Virus record (IMG/VR): IMGVR_UViG_3300009081_000001
Span: 1-64,000 of that record
Source: a virus
Reading direction: 5' to 3' (one strand)
DNA length: 64,000 nt
Shown: in pieces, positions 47,937 through 55,654 of the stretch
Layout of the letters: every line of letters begins with the position of its first letter
How positions within the stretch are numbered: the first letter of the stretch is position 1
Notes under the pieces: generated by a model
What the model was told of the DNA's origin: nothing
Database searches by the model: none
The model's input: the letters and a program-made list of their open reading frames with translations, nothing else
Made by a program: the position numbers and the translations under genes

Positions 47937-49099
47937 CACCAAGGGAAGAACTGCAAGCCCTGGCAGTTGTAGATGATGGCCTTGATAGCCTACTGGTTCC
48001 CGATCCAGAGGTAGGGCTACCCGCTACAGCAGACAGGGCCGCGCTTACCGTGGACTGGATAGGATTCAGGGACTTGTGTACACAGAGCCCAGGTATCCTT
48101 GACGGTTTGCCCAAGCCCAAGGAACACGAGCTTGCACACGTCTACATCAAGCGCATCTGGCCCTTGCTTGAGGCAGACGAACGGGGTACTGCCCTGGAGA
48201 TGGGGCTGCAGAAGATGGTCACGATGGGCCGCATAAGTGAGGTTGGGGTACAGCTACGCATCTGGCGGGCCTACGTCTCCGGTGACTGGCAGGGGAGCCC
48301 CGAGTGCTGTGATACGTTCCGAGAGTGGGTGCATCACGTCTTGACTGACACCCTGGAGGCCAGCACCACTGAGGCTACTCACCTGGCTAACGTGGTCGAG
48401 GCTGTGGCGTGGCTGGCCAAGAATGACTACTCCTGGTTGCCGAAAGACGATGAGGATAACCCTGCACTTGAGCAATGCTTTACCCGTCCTCTCTATCGTC
48501 GCTATCGTGCCGTAGCAGCAAAGATTCTGGACAGAGCCAAGATTTTGGGAGAGGTTGAGGCTCGCCTGATAGAGAAGCAGAGGGAGAAGCAAGAGGTTGA
48601 GGTCAAAGACCTACAGGCAGCGGTGAATGACATCGAGCAAGAGATCACGGAGCTTGTTGAACATGCCTCTGATATTGAGGGGTACAACACCACCGACCTG
48701 GATAGAGAGGGTAGGACCAGACCGTTAAGGTTGCCCCCTATCGAGGCACGGAAGGACAAAAGGGATCCTATCACCGGGCGCACGACAATCACGATGGAGG
48801 TTAGCCTGGCACAGGAGATTGTGTTACAGCAAAAGGGACGGGGCTGGCTGGACCTACTGCTTGAGGGAGAACAGTATGATAGAGCCAAGTGGGACTATGT
48901 AGAATACCGCAAGATAGGTACTGACGGTTGGGAGCGACGCATCTTGCCAGAAGATAAGATTTGGTGCGATGACGATTGGGAACCGTGGGCCGGGAGTCCC
49001 GTCGGAGCACTTGACACGTTGGCATATATCACCAAAGAGATGACCGTGTTGCACTACTATGTGCAGAAGGAGGACAAGGATGCTGGACAGGTGGAATGA
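47933..49099 (+). CDS. Large hypothetical protein with coiled coil
   Basis: 388 residues. N-terminal helical region, a coiled coil at about 200-248 (EVARL..QREKQEVEVKDLQAAV type heptads), then a C-terminal alpha/beta region ending acidic. No catalytic motif found. Between a resolvase and the replication genes; a role in DNA metabolism is only inferred from position. Confidence 0.6.
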   Translation: MTPREELQALAVVDDGLDSLLVPDPEVGLPATADRAALTVDWIGFRDLCTQSPGILDGLPKPKEHELAHVYIKRIWPLLEADERGTALEMGLQKMVTMGRISEVGVQLRIWRAYVSGDWQGSPECCDTFREWVHHVLTDTLEASTTEATHLANVVEAVAWLAKNDYSWLPKDDEDNPALEQCFTRPLYRRYRAVAAKILDRAKILGEVEARLIEKQREKQEVEVKDLQAAVNDIEQEITELVEHASDIEGYNTTDLDREGRTRPLRLPPIEARKDKRDPITGRTTITMEVSLAQEIVLQQKGRGWLDLLLEGEQYDRAKWDYVEYRKIGTDGWERRILPEDKIWCDDDWEPWAGSPVGALDTLAYITKEMTVLHYYVQKEDKDAGQVE

Positions 49100-49274
49100 C
49101 CTGATAGACAGGGCCAAGCCCCTTGTGCTGGAGAGCCCGCGTCTCTTCGACAACCTTGCCGATGCTGCCCAAGACCTACACGACTATCCCTTTCACCACA
49201 AGCGTATCCTTGACGACCTGGAGCGTGTCATTCAGTCCTATGAGGAGGATGGGCCAGATGAAGAAGAAGATTAG
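49080..49274 (+). CDS. Small acidic helical protein
   Basis: 64 residues from ATG 49080 (MLDRWNDLIDRAKPLVLESP), overlapping the previous gene by 20 bp. Ends EEDGPDEEED. Unrecognised. Confidence 0.55.
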   Translation: MLDRWNDLIDRAKPLVLESPRLFDNLADAAQDLHDYPFHHKRILDDLERVIQSYEEDGPDEEED

Positions 49275-49407
49275 GGACAGGATTCTCGACGCCTGGGTGT
49301 GGGACCAGTGTGGCAAGTGTGGCCGTGCGTTCCCGGCCAGTGAGAAGAGGCTGGATAACAGGGGCTTGTGTCCCGACTGTGCGCGTATTGAGCGTTCAGG
49401 TTTGTGA
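49258..49407 (+). CDS. Small zinc-ribbon protein
   Basis: 49 residues, MKKKIRDRILDAWVWDQCGK then CGKCGRAFP...CPDC, a two-CxxC ribbon. Overlaps the previous gene by 17 bp. Confidence 0.6.
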   Translation: MKKKIRDRILDAWVWDQCGKCGRAFPASEKRLDNRGLCPDCARIERSGL

Positions 49408-49411
49408 GCAC

Positions 49412-49440
49412 TTGACACGTATCCTGATCTATGGTATGAT
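49412..49440 (+). promoter_or_regulatory. Sigma-70 promoter
   Basis: TTGACA, 17-bp spacer, TATGAT. GTTCAG lies 19 bases upstream and TGAAC downstream. It reads into the non-coding hairpin region. Confidence 0.8.
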
Positions 49441-49446
49441 GTGCTC

Positions 49447-49640
49447 TGACGATGAACGTCTAGACAACTGATAATCGGCAGGCATCAAGCTCTGGCGGGG
49501 GTAAGATGCAAGAGAAAGCCGCTATCGAAGTACACACACAGGCCCACTATTTCGGGTCTTTCTGGTTATTCCCTCGTGTACTGGGGAGCCGCCAAAAAGA
49601 CCAAGAAAGATCCGAAATAGTGGGTCATTGTATTATAAGG
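49447..49640 (+). ncRNA. Candidate structured RNA with 21-bp helix
   Basis: About 200 bp between promoter and the next ribosome site, without a credible gene. The arms at 49543-49563 and 49603-49624 (CCCACTATTTCGG-G/U-TCTTTCT) pair over 21 positions including one G.U. The loop contains a smaller CCC/GGG stem. It could be an independent RNA or an attenuating leader of the 49650 gene. Confidence 0.5.
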
Positions 49641-49649
49641 AGGAAGCGA

Positions 49650-49742
49650 ATGTATAAGTGGTGGTGGTACAAGCCTTTCATTATCTTTCTGGTGCTGGCC
49701 CTGGCCGTAGCGGTAGGGCTGTGCATTGGGGGGTACTGGTAG
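49650..49742 (+). CDS. 30-residue membrane peptide
   Basis: ATG 49650 behind TAAGGAGGAAGCG. MYKWWWYKPFIIFLVLALAV begins a single transmembrane helix. The longer frame from 49506 crosses the RNA helix and is not preferred. Confidence 0.55.
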   Translation: MYKWWWYKPFIIFLVLALAVAVGLCIGGYW

Positions 49743-49754
49743 GAGGAGGGGAGC

Positions 49755-49988
49755 ATGAAGAAACTAGGCAAGAGAGTAAAGCTAAGTGAGGCACAGGTAA
49801 GGGCGCTCACATACCTTTCCAAGCACGAGGGCTGGACATACGGTACGCCCGTTACACAACGGTGCCTGAATGCCCTGCATATTCGTGGCCTGGTTGGAGT
49901 GGCCTTCGATAAGGAAACAGGATGGGTTGAGAGGATAACAGACGCTGGCAGGGAGGCGCTAGCACACTGGCAGGAGAAGAGGGAATGA
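49755..49988 (+). CDS. Winged-helix-like small protein
   Basis: 77 residues. VKLSEAQVRALTYLSKHEGW, CLNALHIRGLVGVAFDKETG and WVERITDAGREAL follow the pattern helix, recognition helix, wing. Possible regulator. Overlaps the next gene by 4 bp. Confidence 0.6.
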   Translation: MKKLGKRVKLSEAQVRALTYLSKHEGWTYGTPVTQRCLNALHIRGLVGVAFDKETGWVERITDAGREALAHWQEKRE

Positions 49989-50185
49989 TAGTCACACGAC
50001 TGATAAGGCAACTGTTGGCTGCGGTCTATGCGACATCAGCTCTCCTAACTGTAGGCTCTGCCATCTTTTGGGGAGGGCTCGACGGTGTATCATCAGACCG
50101 CTTGATAATGGGCGGGGTAGTGCTTGCACTTCTGGCAGTAGCACAGGAGATCGCTTGCATTTCCGACGGAAATAGGGGAGGGTGA
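49985..50185 (+). CDS. Small membrane protein ending in I-S-D-G-N
   Basis: 66 residues with two likely transmembrane helices (LLAAVYATSALLTVGSAIFW; LIMGGVVLALLAVAQEIA). C-terminus CISDGNRGG is made by the palindrome at 50159. Confidence 0.6.
   Translation: MIVTRLIRQLLAAVYATSALLTVGSAIFWGGLDGVSSDRLIMGGVVLALLAVAQEIACISDGNRGG
50159..50173. repeat. Palindrome copy 29
   Basis: C-terminal codons of the 49985 gene; I-S-D-G-N-R-G-G. Confidence 0.95.
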
Positions 50186-50187
50186 GC

Positions 50188-50379
50188 ATGAGAACAGAGG
50201 GAGAGATCAGGAAAGAGTTGATGGAGATAGACTATCTGCTGCAATTCTACACCAAGCACAAGCCGGAGATAGTCACAAGCATAGATGCCAGCATAACCAT
50301 CGGCACTACTGCTGCACTGGCAATCCAGAAAGCTACCATGCAGTGGGTGCTTGGCATGGACAAGGAGGAGGGGGCATGA
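50188..50379 (+). CDS. Small helical protein
   Basis: 63 residues from ATG 50188 (MRTEGEIRKELMEIDYLLQF); GTG 50182 is an alternative. GGGGAGGG upstream. Overlaps the next gene by 4 bp. Confidence 0.6.
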   Translation: MRTEGEIRKELMEIDYLLQFYTKHKPEIVTSIDASITIGTTAALAIQKATMQWVLGMDKEEGA

Positions 50380-50582
50380 AACCGATTGTCTGTATCGGAA
50401 CGGCAGACGGTATCGAAGTCAACGCCTTTTTCTCTACCATGTATCGAGACGGAGAAAGGGTTGAGCGGCCCTGTGTTGAGATTCGCGGGGCAAACGGGAT
50501 CCAGATGCACCTATCGAAAGTCGAAGGACTGATTGACCTGCTGCAAGAGGCGGTTGCATACTGGAAAGATGAAGGCTACTAG
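50376..50582 (+). CDS. Small hypothetical protein
   Basis: 68 residues from ATG 50376 (MKPIVCIGTADGIEVNAFFS), beta-rich with helical end. Palindrome directly after the stop. Confidence 0.6.
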   Translation: MKPIVCIGTADGIEVNAFFSTMYRDGERVERPCVEIRGANGIQMHLSKVEGLIDLLQEAVAYWKDEGY

Positions 50583-50597
50583 ATTTCCGACGGAAAT
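50583..50597. repeat. Palindrome copy 30
   Basis: Starts right after a stop; before the AGGAGG of 50613. Confidence 0.95.
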
Positions 50598-50612
50598 AGG
50601 AGGGAGTCGAGC

Positions 50613-50834
50613 ATGAGTAACCTTTACTGGGCGATGGATGAAGACGCCGACGATGGGGTAACAGTTGAGTGGGAAGAGACGTTAGCCGATCCTGTATTCT
50701 ACAAGTGGATCGAGTGGGTATGCCCTGTCTGTGGTGAAAAGAACATCGACAGTCCAGACCTTACAGCGGTGCCCATCTGCGGTGACTGTGAGCGAGTGTC
50801 GGACTGGGAAGAGTTTGTTGGACTATTCGATTGA
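50613..50834 (+). CDS. Acidic zinc-ribbon protein
   Basis: 73 residues behind AGGAGGGAGTCGAGC. Acidic N-terminus (MDEDADDGVTVEWEETLADP), then CPVCGEKN...CGDC ribbon. Last small gene before the replication protein. Confidence 0.65.
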   Translation: MSNLYWAMDEDADDGVTVEWEETLADPVFYKWIEWVCPVCGEKNIDSPDLTAVPICGDCERVSDWEEFVGLFD

Positions 50835-50894
50835 GGCATCGCTTTGTGAGCCTTAGAGCCGTAAGGATGTCTCCCATGAAAGGGAGAGAGTAAC

Positions 50895-52379
50895 ATGAGT
50901 AACGGCATCAAGGAACCGGGAACAGAATATGTGGTAGATGAGGACAAGCTACTCAAGATTAGCCACTATGACGAGCGCGACCTTGCGGCATTGCAAGCTA
51001 TCGGCAACTATGATTCTTTTCAGATCCTCGAAGCAGTCAATGAAGACTCCATTGCTTTCCGTAAGTGGTTTGTGGATATCACTGGCGACCTGGCAGCGGG
51101 CGTTATGCTCTCGCAGATCCACTACTGGCATGGCATCAGCAAACGGGATGGCAAGCCAAGGCTAAAGGTTGAGAAGGAAGGACACCTATGGCTATGCAAG
51201 TCAGACAATGAGTGGTGGAAAGAAGCAAGGTTGACTGAGAAGCAAGCCCGCCGGGCGCGAGAGATTCTAGAGAAGCAAGGGCTCATCATCTGCAAGCTGT
51301 GGCGATTCAGTAATGTCCCACGTATCCACATGAGAATCAACAAGCCAGTGTTTATGTCGGCGCTGAACGCTGCAATGTGTGAGAAATCCCGATTTGCCCT
51401 ACAGGGCAAATCAGACTTGCCGCAGGGGGCAAATCAGACTTGCCCTACAGGGCAAAACATTAACAGAGACTACTTAACAGAGACTACCATAGAAGATCCC
51501 CCCACGCCTGACGGCGATGGGGTACCCTTAAAGGAGGGACAGAATGGACAATCTGATCGGGTTTATGGAATCACAGCTAGAACTCAACTTGCAACTAGTC
51601 GAGGGAATGGCCGGCCTGAGTCGTCGCTTGCGTTCCCTGGAGAAGCAGATGGCGAAGAAGGAGGCAGAGAACCTACGATTGGCCCTCAAGCTGGTGGACC
51701 TGGAGAAGATGGTGAAGCTGCTGACAGAAGCGGGGGGCAGCATGGCGGTGGAGCTGGTAGTACTGGAGAGCAAGATAGACCAGGCGCGGAAGGCGGCGGA
51801 GGCATACTACGACGACGTGCTGAATATCACGGCGAACCTGGGAGTAGACCTGGCAACGGCGGAGCTGCAACTAGGCAGGCTAATGCTCAAGGTAGCAGAC
51901 CACCTGCAGGACAAGTAGGGGGCAACTCCGTAATCCACAATCTGCTTAGTGGCACACGAACAGAGGGAGACGACGAAGCCCGCCCCAAGTGGCAGATACC
52001 AGAGTCACCGGAGCAAGAGGCATTTCTGTCTGTGTGTAGTGCCAAGTGGTTCAAGCCTAAGCAGAAGAGTAACATCAAGGGGATACTCGCCGCCTTACGA
52101 GCCGGGGACATGGCCGGGGATGACGTGTACCAGAAGTGTGCCGAGGCTATAGCAGACAAGGGGAAACTGGAGAGTCCTTTGCCCCCCTTGCCCCGGTCCT
52201 GGTACGAGTGGCGAGAGGGACACGCCAAGGGCCACAGGTGGAGCGTGGATGGATTCGTTAATGCTCTGCTGGATAGGGACCGGCTGATGGAGCATTGCCA
52301 GTATCACTTAAAGACGAAGGGAGTAGTAACAAACGACTATGGCGCTGATCCTTGGTTAGAGAACCTACCGGGAGGATAG
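50895..52379 (+). CDS. Replication initiator-like protein (lambda O/DnaD position)
   Basis: 494 residues. The N-terminal part (about 60-165) looks like a winged helix of phage replication proteins: GVMLSQIHYWHGIS, LWLCKSDNEWWKEARLTEKQ, ARRAREILEKQGLIICKLWR. A disordered linker follows: residues about 167-190 are encoded by three iterons, and 215-345 are Gly/Asp/Glu-rich and coincide with a second gene in the +1 frame. The C-terminal 150 residues (PESPEQEAFLSVCSAKWFKP; WYEWREGHAKGHRWSVDGFV) are folded-looking and may contact the helicase encoded next. It probably binds the origin inside its own gene and loads DnaB. Confidence 0.75.
   Translation: MSNGIKEPGTEYVVDEDKLLKISHYDERDLAALQAIGNYDSFQILEAVNEDSIAFRKWFVDITGDLAAGVMLSQIHYWHGISKRDGKPRLKVEKEGHLWLCKSDNEWWKEARLTEKQARRAREILEKQGLIICKLWRFSNVPRIHMRINKPVFMSALNAAMCEKSRFALQGKSDLPQGANQTCPTGQNINRDYLTETTIEDPPTPDGDGVPLKEGQNGQSDRVYGITARTQLATSRGNGRPESSLAFPGEADGEEGGREPTIGPQAGGPGEDGEAADRSGGQHGGGAGSTGEQDRPGAEGGGGILRRRAEYHGEPGSRPGNGGAATRQANAQGSRPPAGQVGGNSVIHNLLSGTRTEGDDEARPKWQIPESPEQEAFLSVCSAKWFKPKQKSNIKGILAALRAGDMAGDDVYQKCAEAIADKGKLESPLPPLPRSWYEWREGHAKGHRWSVDGFVNALLDRDRLMEHCQYHLKTKGVVTNDYGADPWLENLPGG
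51394..51462. repeat. Three 23-bp iterons (replication origin candidate)
   Basis: Tandem units at 51394, 51417 and 51440. Each has the dyad TTGCCC...GGGCAA (unit 2 is TTGCCG...GGGCAA); units 1 and 2 end ATCAGAC. They are in frame within the initiator gene, as the lambda origin is inside O. Confidence 0.8.
51460..51487. repeat. Two tandem 14-bp repeats beside the iterons
   Basis: TTAACAGAGACTAC at 51460 and 51474, directly after iteron 3. A-rich compared with its surroundings; a possible unwinding element. Confidence 0.65.
51544..51918 (+). CDS. Nested out-of-frame gene: coiled-coil protein
   Basis: 124 residues read in the +1 frame entirely within the initiator gene. ATG 51544 has AAAGGAGG eight bases upstream. 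The product is a regular coiled coil (SRRLRSLEKQMAKKEAENLR; KLVDLEKMVKLLTEAGG), ending VADHLQDK. The initiator frame over the same bases is low-complexity Gly/Asp/Glu, as expected if the coiled coil is the constrained frame. A partner of replication or a segregation protein is possible. No family recognised. Confidence 0.65.
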   Translation: MDNLIGFMESQLELNLQLVEGMAGLSRRLRSLEKQMAKKEAENLRLALKLVDLEKMVKLLTEAGGSMAVELVVLESKIDQARKAAEAYYDDVLNITANLGVDLATAELQLGRLMLKVADHLQDK

Positions 52380-52383
52380 ACGT

Positions 52384-53853
52384 ATGACCAACGAAGTACT
52401 AATCAACTGCGAGGCCGAAGAGAGCGTGCTTGGGGCAATCCTGATTGACCGCGATGCAATCACCATCATTGCCACCATTCTGGAACCGTCAGACTTTGGG
52501 AAGAAGGAACATGGGATCATCTACGCGGCTATGCTCGACCTCTACAAGAGCAACACCGCGATTGATGTTGTGACCCTGGACGATGCGCTTGAGGGTAAGA
52601 ACCTCAAGCCGGTGGCGCGGTTCATCGACAGTGTGCCCACCTCTCTTCATGCAGAACATCATGCAAACATCGTCAAGCGTATGTCGGTAAGGCGTAGCCT
52701 GCACGATGCAGCACAGAAGATTGCGATGCTGGCACACAATGACAGCGAAGAGGATACCCACGGCCTACTCGCCAATGCCGAGAAGATCATCACCGAAGTA
52801 AGCCAGAAGACACCTACCCTTGTTACCACGGTCAAGAGCGAGACGGCACGGATATTTGACGGCATCTTTGACCCCAAGGAGATAGTGGGGGATCGTGTCT
52901 TTACCGGACTGCCCGGCCTGGACAGTGCTACCATCGGCATAGAGAACAGCCGCTTTTGGGTAGGGGCAGCGATTCCAGGCACCGGCAAGAGCGCAATGAC
53001 TGTCAACATCGTGCGTGGTGTAGCCAAGGTGAACAGGGACGTGGTGATCCTGTACTTCCATCCCGAGCAGAGCGCCGGGGAGATCACGAGTCTTCTACTC
53101 TCTTGTGGGACACCCAAGCCGGAGACGCCGAATCAGTACATTCCCCCGTTCCGTATCAAGGCATTGCAGATGAGTCAGGATCAGAAGGATGAGTACCTGA
53201 ACGCTGCAGCGTTCTTGCAGACCTCTACCGTGGGGCGCTATGCCAACGGCAAGGCAGAAGAGATGGCAAAGCGCAAGGAAGGGTATCTGAGCCAGGGATT
53301 GCAAGACTGGGAGATTGCAACACTCTCTGCAAGCCGCGCCGAGATAGAAGATAAGACCATCATCCTCAACGACCCGTCGGGCGAGACGATCCACAAGATC
53401 CGTGCCACCGTGCGCCGTGTCCGTGCCAGGATGCACCCTGATACGTTTCTGCTTGTCATCTTCGATGGGATGCACCTGATCCCCGGCAACGGAGAGGGCA
53501 GCAGACTGGCGGAGCTAATGACTGTCACCAGGACGTTCAAGCAGATGGCACAAAAGGACGTTAGCCCCGGCGCAGTCATGGTCAACCACCAGTTGGTCAA
53601 AGCGTTCTTCAACGAGAAGCAGAACAGGGTGTACCACAATGGTCTCTTGAGGGACAGTGGCACCATTGCCCAGGACGCCGATGTGATCTACTTCTTGGAC
53701 AGGCCCAGTGTATGGGAGAATGGCAAGACGGTAGGGACGTGGGATAACATGGATATGATCTGCACCAAGAATAGGCAGACCAGCACCGAGTTCCGTTCAT
53801 TCTTCCGTATGCACACGTCCACTATGAGGGTGGAAGGAAGGGACGTGATCTAA
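52384..53853 (+). CDS. dnaB: Replicative DNA helicase, DnaB family
   Basis: 489 residues. N-terminal helical domain (EAEESVLGAILIDRDAITII; KKEHGIIYAAMLDLY) and C-terminal RecA-like domain with Walker A GTGKS (199-203), Walker B LLVIFD, and late VIYFLDRP. It unwinds the fork as a hexamer. It follows the initiator with a 4-bp gap, matching the O/P-like arrangement. The linker regions differ from typical DnaB in length (KRKEGYLSQGLQDW insertion). Confidence 0.9.
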   Translation: MTNEVLINCEAEESVLGAILIDRDAITIIATILEPSDFGKKEHGIIYAAMLDLYKSNTAIDVVTLDDALEGKNLKPVARFIDSVPTSLHAEHHANIVKRMSVRRSLHDAAQKIAMLAHNDSEEDTHGLLANAEKIITEVSQKTPTLVTTVKSETARIFDGIFDPKEIVGDRVFTGLPGLDSATIGIENSRFWVGAAIPGTGKSAMTVNIVRGVAKVNRDVVILYFHPEQSAGEITSLLLSCGTPKPETPNQYIPPFRIKALQMSQDQKDEYLNAAAFLQTSTVGRYANGKAEEMAKRKEGYLSQGLQDWEIATLSASRAEIEDKTIILNDPSGETIHKIRATVRRVRARMHPDTFLLVIFDGMHLIPGNGEGSRLAELMTVTRTFKQMAQKDVSPGAVMVNHQLVKAFFNEKQNRVYHNGLLRDSGTIAQDADVIYFLDRPSVWENGKTVGTWDNMDMICTKNRQTSTEFRSFFRMHTSTMRVEGRDVI

Positions 53854-53994
53854 ATGGATATGGCAGAGCACTACCGCAGACTGTCAGAGGAAGCGAAACG
53901 GATAGGCAACATGAGGCTGTATATCAAGTACCGCAAGATGATGCTGGCAGAGCAGTACAAGCATCGTATTTCCGACGGAAATGGAGGGGAATGA
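53854..53994 (+). CDS. 46-residue protein ending in I-S-D-G-N-G-G-E
   Basis: MDMAEHYRRLSEEAKRIGNM, basic and helical. Its C-terminus is encoded by the palindrome at 53968, with the next gene's AGGGG directly after. Starts two bases after the helicase stop. Confidence 0.55.
   Translation: MDMAEHYRRLSEEAKRIGNMRLYIKYRKMMLAEQYKHRISDGNGGE
53968..53982. repeat. Palindrome copy 31
   Basis: C-terminal codons of the 53854 gene, before the next ribosome site. Confidence 0.95.
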
Positions 53995-54251
53995 TGGGTG
54001 AGTGGAAGTGCGACAAGCACGGTTGGGTTAGCGGAGAGCAGTGCCCTGAATGTGAGACAGAAGAGTGGGAGCCAGCCCTTGCGTTTGCGAGGAAAGAGGA
54101 ACGGGAAAAGTGTGCCAAGGAGCTTGATGCCTTTGCTGCGGAACTGATGAAGCGGGCAGGCCGCACCGAGGATGAAAGGTGGCAGAATATGTTGAAAGTG
54201 ATAGCTACTACCTTTGAATGGGCAGCGCGAAAGATTAGGGGAGGGGAATGA
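53991..54251 (+). CDS. Small zinc-binding helical protein
   Basis: 86 residues (ATG 53991 or 53994). MGEWKCDKHGWVSGEQCPEC forms a Cys/His site; the rest is helical. Overlaps by 1-4 bp on both sides. Confidence 0.6.
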   Translation: MMGEWKCDKHGWVSGEQCPECETEEWEPALAFARKEEREKCAKELDAFAAELMKRAGRTEDERWQNMLKVIATTFEWAARKIRGGE

Positions 54252-54403
54252 TGGACGCCATGAAGCATGAAGACAGAGCAAGAAGGGAAGCCCTGCAGCA
54301 TAGGGCCGATGTGTTGGAGGAAGAGTTGAAGCGCAAGAAGAAGGAAGCGAAGCAGCTCAAGGAAGTGATTGATGGGCTGCGCCAGAGAGCGAAGGGAGAA
54401 TAG
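54251..54403 (+). CDS. Small coiled-coil protein
   Basis: 50 residues, MDAMKHEDRARREALQHRAD, a single charged helix. ATG shares a base with the preceding TGA; AGGGGA upstream. Confidence 0.55.
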   Translation: MDAMKHEDRARREALQHRADVLEEELKRKKKEAKQLKEVIDGLRQRAKGE

Positions 54404-54406
54404 AAC

Positions 54407-55309
54407 ATGGATCCGTTGACCAAAGCCTGCTCCGAATATGACGCCTACCTTAGAGAAGGTGGAGAGCCCGTTGATTTGAAAGCACTGGGCTTTAACACCG
54501 TGAGTCAGAGGACCAAGACGCGCAAGCTGCATCCCTCATCCTTGGGGCCTGGGTTGTGTGACAGGAAGGCTTGCTACAATGTCGCGTGTGACGTGGGAGA
54601 CATAGAGCGCGACATTCCTGAGACACCGGAAGACAACCTAGGGCATCGCATCGGGTTCATCTTCCAAGACTATGTAGCACAGACGTTGGCGTTCAAGGGT
54701 GCCCTCATCGACATGGAGATCCCCTTGGAAGACGAGTACTGGACGGGTAGGGCAGACCTGTTGGTGGATCCCTGTAAGCTGGACGTTACAGACTCTCGCC
54801 CTACAACCAAAGCACCTTGGTTGGTAGACGTGAAGACCGTGAAAGGCTACACGGTTGATGATAGGTATCCGAAGACCTATCACATTGCACAGCTTGAGCG
54901 GTATCGTTCCATGATGACACAGCCCACGGTGCCCATCCTCTTCTACGTGACGCGCATCGACTTCCAGACAGCCATGTTCTCATAGAAGTTTGACGGATAC
55001 GATTGTACCCTCTTGAGCGATGGCAAGCCTAGCAAGATATTCGACAACCTGAACTACGACATTGACGCCAGCGCAATGATGCAGGAGCGATGGTTGGTTG
55101 ACGGCACACTTCCTGATCGCTGCGCTGGCACACCCGACGGTCATTTCATGTGCGCCAGCTACCAGAAAGGTGGGCCAGACCGGGGCAAGTACAAGGTCAA
55201 CTGCCCGTTCTTTGCCAGGTGTTGGGAGCTGCCCTTGCCCGAGGGCCTGGTGTTCGACAAGGGTGCGTTCAGTAAAGATGACGACGACAACCAGTATCTT
55301 CCCTTTTAA
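54407..55309 (+). pseudogene. Cas4/RecB-like PD-(D/E)XK nuclease split by an in-frame amber codon
   Basis: The first part (54407-54985, 192 residues) holds the nuclease: GHRIGFIFQDYVAQTLAF, WTGRADLLVDP (Asp) and WLVDVKTVKGYT (D-x-K). TAG at 54983 stops it, yet the same frame continues for about 107 codons to 55309 with KFDGYDCTLLSDGKPSKIF and a cysteine set (C-AGTPDGHFMC, CPFFARC) like the C-terminal Fe-S region of Cas4. No ribosome site fits a separate start. Either a nonsense mutation, stop read-through or a sequence error. A recombination exonuclease is the expected role. Confidence 0.65.
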
Positions 55310-55318
55310 GGAGGACGA

Positions 55319-55654
55319 ATGACAGACATTGCCAAGCAGAAAGAATGGGTGGTACGGACAATCAAAGATGGCCAGGTGCAAATCTATGGCGAAATCTATG
55401 TACCAAGTCGCAAACACCAGGAGTATGATGGTCGTCTCGATGGAATGCGCTACGCCTTTGCAAGATACCGCAGTCCAAGGGAAAGGGTCACTATTTGGGA
55501 GCCCTTTATTGCACTATGGGGTACAGAAAAGAGATACCGCGCTTTGGGCAAGGAAGAAATCGAGTACGGTCCAGAGTGCGTTGACGGTTTCTTTCCGTGG
55601 GAATGGTGGTATCGGCTGGACATAGCACATTCCAAAAAGGAGGCTCTACCATGA
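55319..55654 (+). CDS. Hypothetical protein
   Basis: 111 residues behind AAGGAGGACGA. Beta-rich, aromatic and basic (KEWVVRTIKDGQVQIYGEIY; FFPWEWWYRLDIAHSKK). Overlaps the next gene by 4 bp. Unrecognised. Confidence 0.65.
   Translation: MTDIAKQKEWVVRTIKDGQVQIYGEIYVPSRKHQEYDGRLDGMRYAFARYRSPRERVTIWEPFIALWGTEKRYRALGKEEIEYGPECVDGFFPWEWWYRLDIAHSKKEALP

Noticed and set aside
49506-49649. N-terminal extension of the 49650 membrane peptide
   Set aside because: It runs through the long RNA helix and lacks a ribosome site, whereas ATG 49650 follows TAAGGAGG.
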